64,000 nt of DNA from Siderastrea siderea (lineage: Eukaryota > Cnidaria > Anthozoa > Scleractinia > Rhizangiidae), in NCBI GenBank assembly GCA_964030785.1, contig OZ034975.1, positions 2,509,701-2,573,700 on the forward strand, given 5' to 3'. The notes beneath the pieces are model-generated. The model ran no database searches, was not told the DNA's origin, and saw only the letters and a program-made list of their open reading frames with translations. Each line of letters begins with the position of its first letter. Position 1 is the stretch's first letter. Positions 47,601 through 56,844 of the stretch are shown here, piece by piece. The translations under genes and the position numbers were made by a program.

Positions 47601-49821
47601 CTATTTTGGGAATCAGTCGAATCGGAATTTTCGAGGGGAAAACAAGGTCATTAAATGATAACACATGCTTCATCACAGTGGGAAAATTAAAGAACTGCCA
47701 GAATATAAACTTAGACAAAATGTTGTGATCAGTGTATATCATAAACACAAGCCTCACGAGATCGAGAACCACACAAACGTTGTCGATATAAAGAGGTTAG
47801 TGGAGGGGAACAGGGGAGTGTCAGAGATAGAAAATCGGTGAAGTATGGAACAGGAGACGGGATAGATGGCATTTGTGAGAGGGCGAGAAGCGTGAAAAAC
47901 GTCACAGTATCGCATAGTATTTTGCAATAGAAAATGAACAATAGGCGTAAGCTGCCCTGACGGAAGAAAAGGGGAACCGGACTGACGGATACAGAGAGTG
48001 GGAAGCTGTAAGCATCCCCTTCCATCAAGTTCAGTGTTTTCATTGTTACAATTTTTTGAATTGATTCTTACCTTGCAGTAATCACAGATTAGGTTCATAG
48101 TAGTCACATGGGTGAGTTGTTTGAGAACCCTCCGAAAAATTTTAGTAGTTAAATTTTTTCGTAGCTGCATATAAAATGTTCCGACTTAACAATAACTATC
48201 ATAGATCAAAGTTCTGAACCGCCATTAGCAGGTGCAGGAATTTTGTAAGCAGTACGCATAAGATCCGTTATAGCTTTTGGTCTGAAAGTTTAACTTTTGG
48301 AGTTAAATTTTTGTCTTAACTGCACGTAGAATGCTAGCTAATTAAGCTAGCGATTATCAAGGTTTAAAATCACTGTTAGCTGGTTCAGAAGTCTGCGCAC
48401 TAGTTTGCACTGCTGTCAAACTTTGATGAGTCGTATAAATGGACTATTTGGAACTGTAACATTACCTCTAAGAAGCGGAAAATGTCCTACCTTCACGTAT
48501 AATGCTGCTAAACAATACTAGATTAGCTGAAATAAAGTTGTTTAACTTATCAACTGGCTACTTTGTTTTCATAAGCCATAAAAGAACAGCAGAGAGCAAT
48601 TTAACAAGCACCACCCTTAGTACCATGCTGTAAACACTTCTGACAGCACATTTCTACAACATATTTCAAAGGTAAATAAAGGACAGTTAAAACTTTACAA
48701 ATAATAACCCAAAGACACGGCTAAGTCGGTCGGAGACGCTTATAAAGGCAGTTAATTCTCTTAAATTCTCTTAAAGGATAATAAAGTGGTGGATTGGACA
48801 AGTGAACAAAATTTTAATACGCGTTTTTTCTGATTACCATGTGCTCATTTTCTTTACACGAAGAAAAGTGATCCAAAAATTCATTTAGAACGACAGATTT
48901 GTAAGAGAAGGAGAACGATCTACAGGCACCACACCCAATATTCCAAGAAATAGCTTATTTCTGGGGGTCTAAGTTCCCCGCGGCTGTGACTAAAAGTGGG
49001 ACGGGGACTTGGGTACGGGAATGCGGGGACGCGTGTTTGGGAACGTGGGACGCGAGATAGAAAACGCGTGGGGACGTGAGATCGGGGACGCAGTTGCATG
49101 CATCTATGATGCACGCTCAATCGCAATGTGAAATCTTTATTATAACTCCAGCGCAGCTAAGGTACCTTGGTGTATTGACCTTTTTAAGCTTGTTATTTTT
49201 CACTGACAACCTCTGTCCATGCATGTCCATATTTATGGCTTACATTCCTCAGAAGCAGCAGAAGCATCAGAAGCATCAATAACCTCACGTTGTAGCGCCG
49301 GGTTAAGCAAAACGGCGAAAACTGATCTATCACCTTAGTCGTACTTTTTTGGTAGCGATTTTGCAGCTGGCAGCAGCAACTTGGCAGCAATTGAGGATCT
49401 GTAAAACAGCTCCAAGACGCTTCAAGCGCTGCAAAGGGCTACATAGCGGGTTTGCAGCCCACTGCAACTTCAATTAAACTGTAAGAAGGCTTTCAAATCG
49501 CTGGAATTGTGCTCTATACTGCTGTACAGCTATTTTGAAGCTCGTTTGTGGCGCTATACAGCGCTGCTAGATTCGTACGGGACTTTTTTGTAATTTCAGT
49601 ATATGATATTGGATAGGAAAATTTGTTGTTTTAGTACTCTAAACTCACAGGGATTGTAAGAAGCTAAATCTCCGTAGCAACAAGGGTTGCAACATTTTTG
49701 CAGAAATAACATAAAAGCCCATGATTATCTACTGGTTTTGACTTTCATGTACATTTGAGGTGCAAAAGTGTTCTCGGTATATGGAGGTGCTAATGTCTCA
49801 GATTCTGAGGGGGGAGTGTAT
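47601..49821. repeat. Distal duplicate B, then single-copy DNA
   Basis: Up to about 48980 the sequence is collinear with 14640-16110. From 48985 to 49085 there is a short G-rich stretch of GGGGACG/GGGACGCG units. The rest has no recognised gene. Confidence 0.55.
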
Positions 49822-49883
49822 CCTGCGTGCAGACGTCTCCTATTTCCTTTGCTTCAAGGAAATGCGAGACGTCTGCACGCAGG
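49822..49883. repeat. 18-bp perfect inverted repeat hairpin
   Basis: CCTGCGTGCAGACGTCTC at 49822 and GAGACGTCTGCACGCAGG ending at 49883 are exact inverted repeats; the 26-bp interior contains a second pair, ATTTCCTT and AAGGAAAT. It looks like a minimal fold-back MITE. Confidence 0.8.
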
Positions 49884-51030
49884 CTAGGGGGAGTGCCTCC
49901 CCGTACAAAGCGTATTGAGTACCCCCCTTGGGTTGAGGGGGGGTGGCGAATAACACTCCTAATCTTTGTTCAATGTTTGCTTCACTGCTGCTCTACACAC
50001 AGTGTTCAGAGGTCAGCACAGAGTTGCATATCACTCTGCGGGTGGTACTGCAGTTGTTCGTGACTGGCCCCATGTGGGCCTCCTTGACTCATGTGCGACT
50101 TTACCTTTACTATGATGCCACAGATGCAGACATCTGCATTGTTTCAGGAATTGCAATTTCATTATCTTTGGGGATCTTGACTGAGGAGGGTGAAGTCTTA
50201 TGTGAAGAGACTTTTGAACCCCATGCAGGTGTCTGGTGTTACCACTACAGCTGCAGGCCAGTTAATAACTGAATGCATCGTAAGACAAATGTTAAAGAAA
50301 TTCGAGTTCAAAATAGCTCTAAGTACTGCAACCGTGAGTGCGAACTACCAAATTTTTTTCAGTCCAAATCTTGCCCCTTGTGAGTCACTATAGAGATGTG
50401 GTAGTTTATCTACACCTTTTTTCCCATTTGGGTGTGTCTTCACATGTTTTGCTGCTCTGCAAGCTAAGATGGGAGGGGAAATGAAAATAGATGGGAAAGA
50501 TAAACTTTTATACACATGACAATCAGTCTGTAGAGTTTAAGACTAAAATAATATGTGTGCAGCAGCACATTGGTCTGTTGTCACAAGCATGGAGGTTTTC
50601 ATTTCACATCTGACAACATTTTCATGGCTTCTGTGTTTGACCTGGTCAGTTTAAATGAAAGTGACAGACTTGTCAAATTTCATATTTCACTACTCCGCCC
50701 CTCGTAGTTCTTGGATGTGACTGAGGTCAGTTCAATTAGAAGCCAACAAAACAATTTCAAAAAGATTTGAAAAAGTTGTCAAAAACTAAGCAAGTTTTTT
50801 ATGCAAGTGCATGGCAACGTTATGACACGACTGGCACTGTAAAACATTTGGGGTAATACTCCAAATCATAACCTATGTGAAGGGTGGGGAAAACGTTTTC
50901 TTTTCAGTTTTAATAATTGTTGTTTTGGTATTTTATAAGATGATTAACCGTCTTATTTAAATATATATGGATGCATGAAATTTTTAAGACACAAAATTGA
51001 ATTCTGGTGACTTTATTATTAATTTTCAAG
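49884..51030 (+). other. Probable intron of the P450 pseudogene; no exon recognised
   Basis: No P450 helix motifs (K helix ExxR, I helix) could be recognised here. The stretch ends with a pyrimidine-rich tract and an AAG acceptor-like site at 51030. Confidence 0.35.
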
Positions 51031-51345
51031 GTTCATCATATCCGGGAGCTGCAATAGACTTTGTACCATTAAAGGACTAACAATTCCCAGAAACTAGCCG
51101 GTTATCATTCCTGTATACAGTGTTCAGAGAGATCGAACCATCTTTCCTGACCCAGAGAAATTTGTCCCAGATCGCTTTTCACCCACAGCCAAGCAGTCAC
51201 GCAATCCATATCCTTTTATACCATTTGGTCACGGTCCACACAGCTGTATTGGAATGCGGTTTGCTATGATGCAGATGAAACTGGCTTCGACGCACATTTT
51301 AAGGAAATAACTCTTAGAAGTTGCCCAGGATACCAGAATTCCACC
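51031..51345 (+). pseudogene. CYP3-like cytochrome P450 heme-binding exon, interrupted
   Basis: One frame encodes TIKGLTIPRN-stop-PVIIPVYSVQRD, then FPDPEKFVPDRFSP and NPYPFIPFGHGPHSCIGMRF, the P450 heme-binding signature with its cysteine ligand. The PERF-like segment and the heme loop resemble the CYP3 clan. There are two in-frame stops, TAG at 51095-51097 and TAA at 51308-51310. The coding match ends where the GC-rich viral element begins, so the last part of the exon may be displaced to the far side of the insertion. An assembly or sequence error could explain one stop but not readily both. Confidence 0.8.
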
Positions 51346-51386
51346 AGTAGTAATGTCGGCCCGTATGGAGAAAATGGAGGCTTCTG

Positions 51387-51665
51387 ATTGGTCGGTGACG
51401 TCATGACCGGAACCGGAAGTCACGTGTTTTGATGTAAGGATGACATCATAACCGGAACCGGAAGTCACGTGTTTTTAAGAGGGGAAACCGCTGACCAGTT
51501 GAAAAAAAAGGGATCGCCGGCTCATGCAACCGGAAGTCACGTGATTTGGAAAGGGAAACCGCTGACGAGTAGGAAAAAGGGATCGTGGGCTCATGCAACC
51601 GGAAGTCACGTGATTTGGAAGGGGAAACCGCTGACGAGTAGGAAAAAGGGATCGTGGGCTCAAGG
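51387..51665. promoter_or_regulatory. Terminal repeat array with ETS/E-box composite sites and a CRE
   Basis: CCGGAAGT directly followed by CACGTG occurs four times, at 51413, 51458, 51530 and 51599. The last two belong to a 69-bp direct repeat. A perfect CRE, TGACGTCA, lies at 51396-51403 and an inverted CCAAT box at 51387. CCGGAAGT is the core ETS-family site and CACGTG the bHLH-ZIP E-box, both ubiquitous in metazoans. The position at the terminus, outside all viral genes, suggests an enhancer or replication/terminal region. The factor assignments are from motif identity only. Confidence 0.6.
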
Positions 51666-51875
51666 GGAAGTAAAACCACTGAGAAAACGCGGGCTCAAAG
51701 TCCAAAGTCCAATTTGGGGAACGGGGGTAGTCCTTTGGAGTGAAAACAACCCAAAATGAATAAATACTTTTTTAATTGTTCTACTTTTGTTTACAATAAC
51801 TGAGAAAATAGGAGGAGGAGGGTTTCCTGAGTATTCCTTTGAGTTCCTTTTTGAATTGGTCCTTCAACAGATTCC
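51666..51875. other. Non-coding DNA between terminal array and first viral ORF
   Basis: No gene is seen. The stretch downstream of the minus-strand frames is A/T-richer than the rest of the element and probably includes the 3' end of the polymerase transcript. Confidence 0.4.
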
Positions 51876-52106
51876 TTAATGTTGAATAGAGGGTCCCCAC
51901 CATTGTTTTTGACATCGAGTTATTCTTCGCCATTGGTTGTTGTCACGGATCCATTGTTGTAGTTGACGTTGATATGATTGATTTCTCATCAAAGGTATGG
52001 CAAAGGAACTGTAGAATGGGGGTGGTGGTGGTGGTGCCAAATGTTCTCGATCACACTGTTCACATTCGATGATCTTGTTTGGGTAACATTTCTCACTGGT
52101 ATCCAT
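51876..52106 (-). CDS. Small ORF overlapping the end of polB, unknown function
   Basis: A 76-residue frame starts at ATG 52106, which lies just before the polymerase stop (52095-52093) so the two overlap by 14 bases. The product has one CEQC motif, a run of six prolines and a Trp/Arg/Gln-rich tail. The open frame extends 5' inside polB, but those codons are shadows. I do not recognise a family. It could be a genuine small viral gene or a chance frame; the compact overlap is the main reason for calling it. Confidence 0.4.
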   Translation of the reverse strand: MDTSEKCYPNKIIECEQCDREHLAPPPPPPFYSSFAIPLMRNQSYQRQLQQWIRDNNQWRRITRCQKQWWGPSIQH

Positions 52107-55100
52107 AGGGGAAGGTCTGGAAGGTGACAGGATCCACGACTCTCTTGTCGTAGACCAATTGGTAACGTTTGTATTCGGGGAAGGTGTACAGTTGGTAGTG
52201 TTTGGGATCGCGCACGATCTGGTAGGTCTTGACGACTTGGGTCTGTCGAGGTCGTAGAAGGGGCTTCTGGATTTCGTCCAGGACATTCTGACGCATGATG
52301 TTGTAATTCAATTGGGTTTTGCCTTCGCTGTTAAGGCGGAAACCCCTCACCTTGCACTCGACGTGACCCTTTTGGGTTTGGTACCCATAGTTCTTGGGAC
52401 CCCCTGAGACAAATTCCACAATGAAATCGTCAGGGTCCAATTCACTCGTAAACTCGCCGAGGTAATCGCCCAAGACCGGGGTTGCTTGATTCTCGTCTGT
52501 CCAGTAGATGACGGAGTCGGTGTCGTAGTAGAGGACACGTTCCCCCAGCTGTTCCAGGGCTGCATACAGGCGGAGCCGGGCCCAACAGGTAGTGAAACAC
52601 GCCACAAAAATGTTGAGGTTAGGTGACACGGGGATGTCTTCGTCTTGGTACTGGTAATGCACCTCCACTAATTGCTCGTTTATAACGGAGACGTGACGTA
52701 CCTCCAAAGTACTGGTATCTAGAAAACGGTGGAAGGCTTGAGGGTTATCAAACGTTTCGACTTGGGTCTTGTTGAGACGTTGTCCAAACTTGCCCCACAT
52801 GGAATTGAGCATCATTTTAGCGAGGGTACGCAGCCCCGGATTCTTTTTGATGTTGGCGTACTCCAATTGGATGCCTTCATGCTCGAAGTACTCTCGAAGG
52901 TATTGCTGACGTTTGGTTTCGTCTTCACCAACCCAGGATGGCCACCCGCTGGCTTCTTGCTTGATCTTCAACCAGGTGTTCACGTAGTCCTTAAAGAGGC
53001 CTTCACACGTCTCGTCAAAATGCCAGACCTCATAGATGTACAGGATGTCGTACCCCAAGTCCACCGCTTTAGATAATTCCGGGCTACACCATGTTCCAGT
53101 CAAGGCTCGCTGTTCGTCGGTGTGCACACATTCTGCGCATCTGTCTAAGGGTCGTTTGGGCATCTCTTGTTCCACACAGGCAGCACAGAGAGGAAAAAGG
53201 AGTTTGGACTCATGACGGTAAGGCAGGACAGGATGGTAGAGTTGACGTGGCGGCAGGACTTTGCATTGGACGAGGCCAAAGTACTTGGTGATGTCGGTGT
53301 GTCCCGGATTGAAGATGAAACGAGGATGGCCTTTGGGGTAGACACAGGTCTTGTTCACCCAGGGGTACAAGGAGGTCACATCAATGTAATGTATTTGTTG
53401 ATTGGGTGTCACGCGATGGTACAGTTTCACGGCATTGGTACGACCCCCGCAGAAAGCGTCACGGGGGTTGAGAGGTTCTGTGAAGTCAAGGGTCCCCAGG
53501 TACGTTCGGATGTCCAAGGAGGTGTCTTTGAGACGGGACCAATCACATTCCCACATTTCTATGACATGGTATCCGAGTTCTTTAAATTGTCGGATCCTTT
53601 GCTGGGTGGTCTCGTAGACATCTTGCATGGTTCGATCATAGTGACGTAGATGGCTTTCGTGACGAATGGGGAAACAGCGACGACACCCATGCCAGAAACA
53701 CCCGTGAAATTCGTAGATGGTGTTGGTACTGGCATCGAAACCATCGACATGGAAGTCAGTGCCAGGGATGCGATACTCGCCAGCATTACGGGCATGTTGA
53801 ATGGTCTGCTGTTCTTGGGCACACCAGGTTAACCATTCCAGGACCACTTTGGAGTAGCTGATATTGTTCTTCCAACCACGAACGGGTTCACTGGCAATAC
53901 TGTTGGGGATCATGCGATTCATGCGTAAATCGCGGTTACAGGCAGAGGCAATGGTGATGTGGTCGAAGGGGTTGAAGCCCGTTAGCGTTTCAAACAACCG
54001 TTTGAATGTCAAACAACCTTCTTTCAAGAGACGTACATCCGATTTGCAGTAGGCCACCAGTTCTTTGCGGAAGTCAAAGACCTTGTCGCGTTGCTTTTGA
54101 TGCCAGGTTTCCAAGGCTTGCTTGCCTTCGGGGGACATGGTTTCAGGCATGTAGTAATCGAGGGCCGGGACGGGTCCTACGTAGTTTTGATGATCTGGAT
54201 GATTGAACTTGTGGGGGAAGTACCCTTTGCAGAGTTCTGTCAATCCAAAGGTTTTGGGAAACGCGGACAGAGGCATCTGGAAGAAACTCAATGAGTCGAT
54301 GAAGCGGATACGATCGTGTTGGACTTGCAAGAGTTTACACCCGTTCCGGAGCTGGTTGACGATCCTATTGTCGCCGTAGTATTGATGAATGATAAAGTAA
54401 CCATCGTACCCTTGGAGGTTATGGGCCAACACATTAACTTGGCGGGTATCATGGACTGTTAAGGTATCCAGCCATTCCAGGAAATCTCGGACGCAATGGT
54501 TGCCATGGAAACACATGGGTTCGTCGTCGTCGTCTTCGGTTTCGGCCACCACGAGGTTAGCGATGTGTTGTTCTTGGGGTTGCATGGCTTCAATATCAAA
54601 GAAGACATGAAGGGGTGGGAGGTCGTCGTCGTCGTCCTCCTCGGGTGTGGCATCCACCCCCACCCTACGTTTAGGGTGGGGCCCTCCAGACCGTTTCCTC
54701 TTTCTTTTCTTCTTCTTGTCTTGAGTGGCTATTTGAATAAAACAACGATGAGTTGCACCGTCCACGTACTCATGACAGCAGGGACAATCAATGTAGCCAC
54801 ATTGATGGTTGTCAATGTGGCAAGCAGGAACTAGGATTAGACATTTAGCACAGCGACGGCGCCGAAAGCAGACGGAGGAGTCTAGGTTGGTGACGGGTTT
54901 GCCGGCGGGGTCCTTGACGAGATGCATTTGGAAACAGGTGTCTCCAAAAAAGTCCCGATGACATTGTTGACAACGTTGAGTGGCTTTCTGGCCTCGAGGG
55001 TACGCCTCCAGGAAATCAGGACAGTCTTTTTGGCAACAGGCCCTGCAATGACGTTTGTTGTTGCATCGATGACGTCCCTCATCGTTGTAGGGTTTCCAAC

Positions 55101-56205
55101 AATGGGCACAGACGTAACTGGATCCGAAAAAGCCTGGCAACTTGGTAATGACATCATAATGGCCTTTCTCGTGCAACAGGATCAATTGTTTGTCTTGAAG
55201 GGGACCAAAGGTGGTGATATGATAAGAACGGTCGGCATCCACCAACAGGATCTGGTAACCGGTCAGGGAAGGAGTGGTACTGAATTGGGTCAAGGCATCG
55301 TAGCCACAAGGGCCGAGGGGCACGTTGGCCTCGTCATGGAGGGCCAGAGCTAGGGTTCTCTGGATTTGACTTCCTTTGCGAATTGAATGCCATTTCGGGT
55401 GTTGGCCCACTTTGGCTTTGGCAGTGACGAGGGCTCTGGCACAACAGAGTTCATCCCTGTTTTGGATGTGGATGATGGAACGTTTCTGGCCTATTAAATT
55501 TCGGAGAGGTTGATGTCCGGGTTTGGTCCGGCGTGGTTTACCGGTTCCTTGAGGGGCATGATGGGCTTGAGTAATGGAGACTTGAAAGGAGTCGTCCATT
55601 TCAAATTGTTCGTTGCTGTTGAGGGCTTGGGCTAAACGTTGGAATAAAGCCTCGACACGGTCGCCGCCTTGGCGCCATTCTCCTGCACGTAATCCCCAGC
55701 CCTGAAAATTATTATGGAGTCTGTTGGAGGCGATGGTAAAGTACAGGCGATCTTGATCGTGGAGGGGAGGTGTGGTGGTGGTCAACACTTGATTCACCGC
55801 GCGACGTAACCCCTCTTCTAGAGCTCGAGTCATGCTCTGATTGGGAATGAAATTCCCCCTTTGACGTAACTGGGTGTTGAAATGACGTTCACGCACTCCC
55901 AGACGGTTGCTCAAACGATCGACATAGGGTTGGAGTTCAAACTCGAAGACACCCTCCGTATTGGCATCCAAACCTCCCCCAGTTTGTTGAAGAAGATGGG
56001 TTTGAAACGCACGTTGGCGTTCGAAGCGATCCAAGGCCTCTTCACAAATCTCATCACTGTCCGGCATGTCTTCGGGACATAACATAGGTCCCACACAGGA
56101 AGTTGTCTCTTCTGGCTCTGAATCGGACATCTCTAGTCCAAGCAAGGACATGACCTCGCCTCTAGCGAGGCCACTGGGCCCCGCTTCGTCTTGGCGAGAG
56201 GACAT
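52093..56205 (-). CDS. polB: Protein-primed-type family B DNA polymerase
   Basis: A single intact frame of 1370 residues starting at ATG 56205. The exonuclease motifs are present: FFDIEA near 537, NLQGYDGYF near 596, YCKSD near 719. The polymerase motifs are DVTSLYP near 942 (A), KMMLNSMWG near 1130 (B) and YYDTDS near 1226 (C). The N-terminal 530 residues precede the exonuclease and hold many paired Cys/His (366-488), suggesting zinc binding; basic stretches follow at 497-505. An insertion at about 820-895 has YEFHGCFWHGC, a nuclease-like motif seen in Polinton polymerases. Expected role: replication of the linear element genome from a protein primer. The length is at the upper end for the group. 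It is transcribed leftward from the divergent promoter at 56.2-56.4 kb. Confidence 0.95.
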   Translation of the reverse strand: MSSRQDEAGPSGLARGEVMSLLGLEMSDSEPEETTSCVGPMLCPEDMPDSDEICEEALDRFERQRAFQTHLLQQTGGGLDANTEGVFEFELQPYVDRLSNRLGVRERHFNTQLRQRGNFIPNQSMTRALEEGLRRAVNQVLTTTTPPLHDQDRLYFTIASNRLHNNFQGWGLRAGEWRQGGDRVEALFQRLAQALNSNEQFEMDDSFQVSITQAHHAPQGTGKPRRTKPGHQPLRNLIGQKRSIIHIQNRDELCCARALVTAKAKVGQHPKWHSIRKGSQIQRTLALALHDEANVPLGPCGYDALTQFSTTPSLTGYQILLVDADRSYHITTFGPLQDKQLILLHEKGHYDVITKLPGFFGSSYVCAHCWKPYNDEGRHRCNNKRHCRACCQKDCPDFLEAYPRGQKATQRCQQCHRDFFGDTCFQMHLVKDPAGKPVTNLDSSVCFRRRRCAKCLILVPACHIDNHQCGYIDCPCCHEYVDGATHRCFIQIATQDKKKKRKRKRSGGPHPKRRVGVDATPEEDDDDDLPPLHVFFDIEAMQPQEQHIANLVVAETEDDDDEPMCFHGNHCVRDFLEWLDTLTVHDTRQVNVLAHNLQGYDGYFIIHQYYGDNRIVNQLRNGCKLLQVQHDRIRFIDSLSFFQMPLSAFPKTFGLTELCKGYFPHKFNHPDHQNYVGPVPALDYYMPETMSPEGKQALETWHQKQRDKVFDFRKELVAYCKSDVRLLKEGCLTFKRLFETLTGFNPFDHITIASACNRDLRMNRMIPNSIASEPVRGWKNNISYSKVVLEWLTWCAQEQQTIQHARNAGEYRIPGTDFHVDGFDASTNTIYEFHGCFWHGCRRCFPIRHESHLRHYDRTMQDVYETTQQRIRQFKELGYHVIEMWECDWSRLKDTSLDIRTYLGTLDFTEPLNPRDAFCGGRTNAVKLYHRVTPNQQIHYIDVTSLYPWVNKTCVYPKGHPRFIFNPGHTDITKYFGLVQCKVLPPRQLYHPVLPYRHESKLLFPLCAACVEQEMPKRPLDRCAECVHTDEQRALTGTWCSPELSKAVDLGYDILYIYEVWHFDETCEGLFKDYVNTWLKIKQEASGWPSWVGEDETKRQQYLREYFEHEGIQLEYANIKKNPGLRTLAKMMLNSMWGKFGQRLNKTQVETFDNPQAFHRFLDTSTLEVRHVSVINEQLVEVHYQYQDEDIPVSPNLNIFVACFTTCWARLRLYAALEQLGERVLYYDTDSVIYWTDENQATPVLGDYLGEFTSELDPDDFIVEFVSGGPKNYGYQTQKGHVECKVRGFRLNSEGKTQLNYNIMRQNVLDEIQKPLLRPRQTQVVKTYQIVRDPKHYQLYTFPEYKRYQLVYDKRVVDPVTFQTFPYGYQ

Positions 56206-56442
56206 GATCAGATGAACTTACTGGAGATCGGGGCTCTGTTTTTATAGAGAACCAAAAGGTCACGTGGGAGGGGAAGGAGCCAATCACTAAACAGGGTGCC
56301 CCCTGAGAGGGGGTGCCCTAGGGAGGGGTGGGACGAGGTGGGGGGACCCCCCTCCCCCCTCTCTAGTTAGGGTCCATGGTGCATCACGGGAACGAATGAG
56401 AGACTATAAAACAGATCGACCCTCGAGGTGAGTCATCTCAAA
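56206..56442. promoter_or_regulatory. Divergent promoter between polB and the rightward early ORFs
   Basis: Two TATA boxes point away from each other: CTATAAAAAC (minus strand, near 56247-56238), about 35 bases upstream of the polB ATG, and GACTATAAAACAG (plus strand, near 56402), about 40 bases upstream of ATG 56443. Between them are TCACGTG at about 56258, repeating the E-box of the terminal array, and GCCAATCA at about 56278. A GGTGAGTC donor-like sequence lies just before ATG 56443, and GTAAGT just before the polB ATG, so 5' splicing is possible. Confidence 0.7.
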
Positions 56443-56844
56443 ATGGACGCTGGTCATGAGAAGCTATTGGAAGCCTTTGAGGAGTTTGAATTAGATTTGG
56501 AAGTCGAAGAGATCTTAGAGAAAGTGAAGAGGGAGTTGGAGGAGGGGGAAACCTTTGCTGAGTTTGCTGAACGTTTGAAACAACTGGAACCGGAGAAAGT
56601 AGAGGCGCAGAAACGCCGAGCAGAAGAGGCCGTTCGTTTGGAGGAATATTGCTACCCTCACATGACCTGTGACTGGTACATCGAGGGGCTGGATTATTGC
56701 TGGACCAACTGGCACCACCAATTTAAGCGGCCAGCCACACCTCCCTCAGCACCGCCACCATCGCCCGATGTCCCGCGTAAGACAGTTCCGCAGCCGCCGT
56801 CACAGACCCCCAGTCAGCTACCATCAAAGCGACGACGACGATGA
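56443..56844 (+). CDS. Putative early regulatory protein with NLS tail
   Basis: 133 residues from ATG 56443, the first ATG after the TATA box. The N-terminal 65 residues are strongly acidic and helical (EAFEEFELDLEVEEIL, then EKVKRELEEGETF), a segment with C-Y-P-H-M-T-C and a later C-W-T-N-W-H-H follows near 70-95, and the tail is proline-rich ending in SKRRRR, a nuclear localisation-like signal. The Cys/His pattern might bind zinc. Small early proteins in this position are known in adintoviruses, but no family match or LxCxE motif was seen. It overlaps the next ORF in a different frame. Confidence 0.6.
   Translation: MDAGHEKLLEAFEEFELDLEVEEILEKVKRELEEGETFAEFAERLKQLEPEKVEAQKRRAEEAVRLEEYCYPHMTCDWYIEGLDYCWTNWHHQFKRPATPPSAPPPSPDVPRKTVPQPPSQTPSQLPSKRRRR

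Noticed and set aside
56443..56844. Rb-binding LxCxE oncoprotein motif
   Set aside because: Looked for because adintovirus early proteins can carry it; the Cys context here (LDYCW, EEYCYP) does not match.
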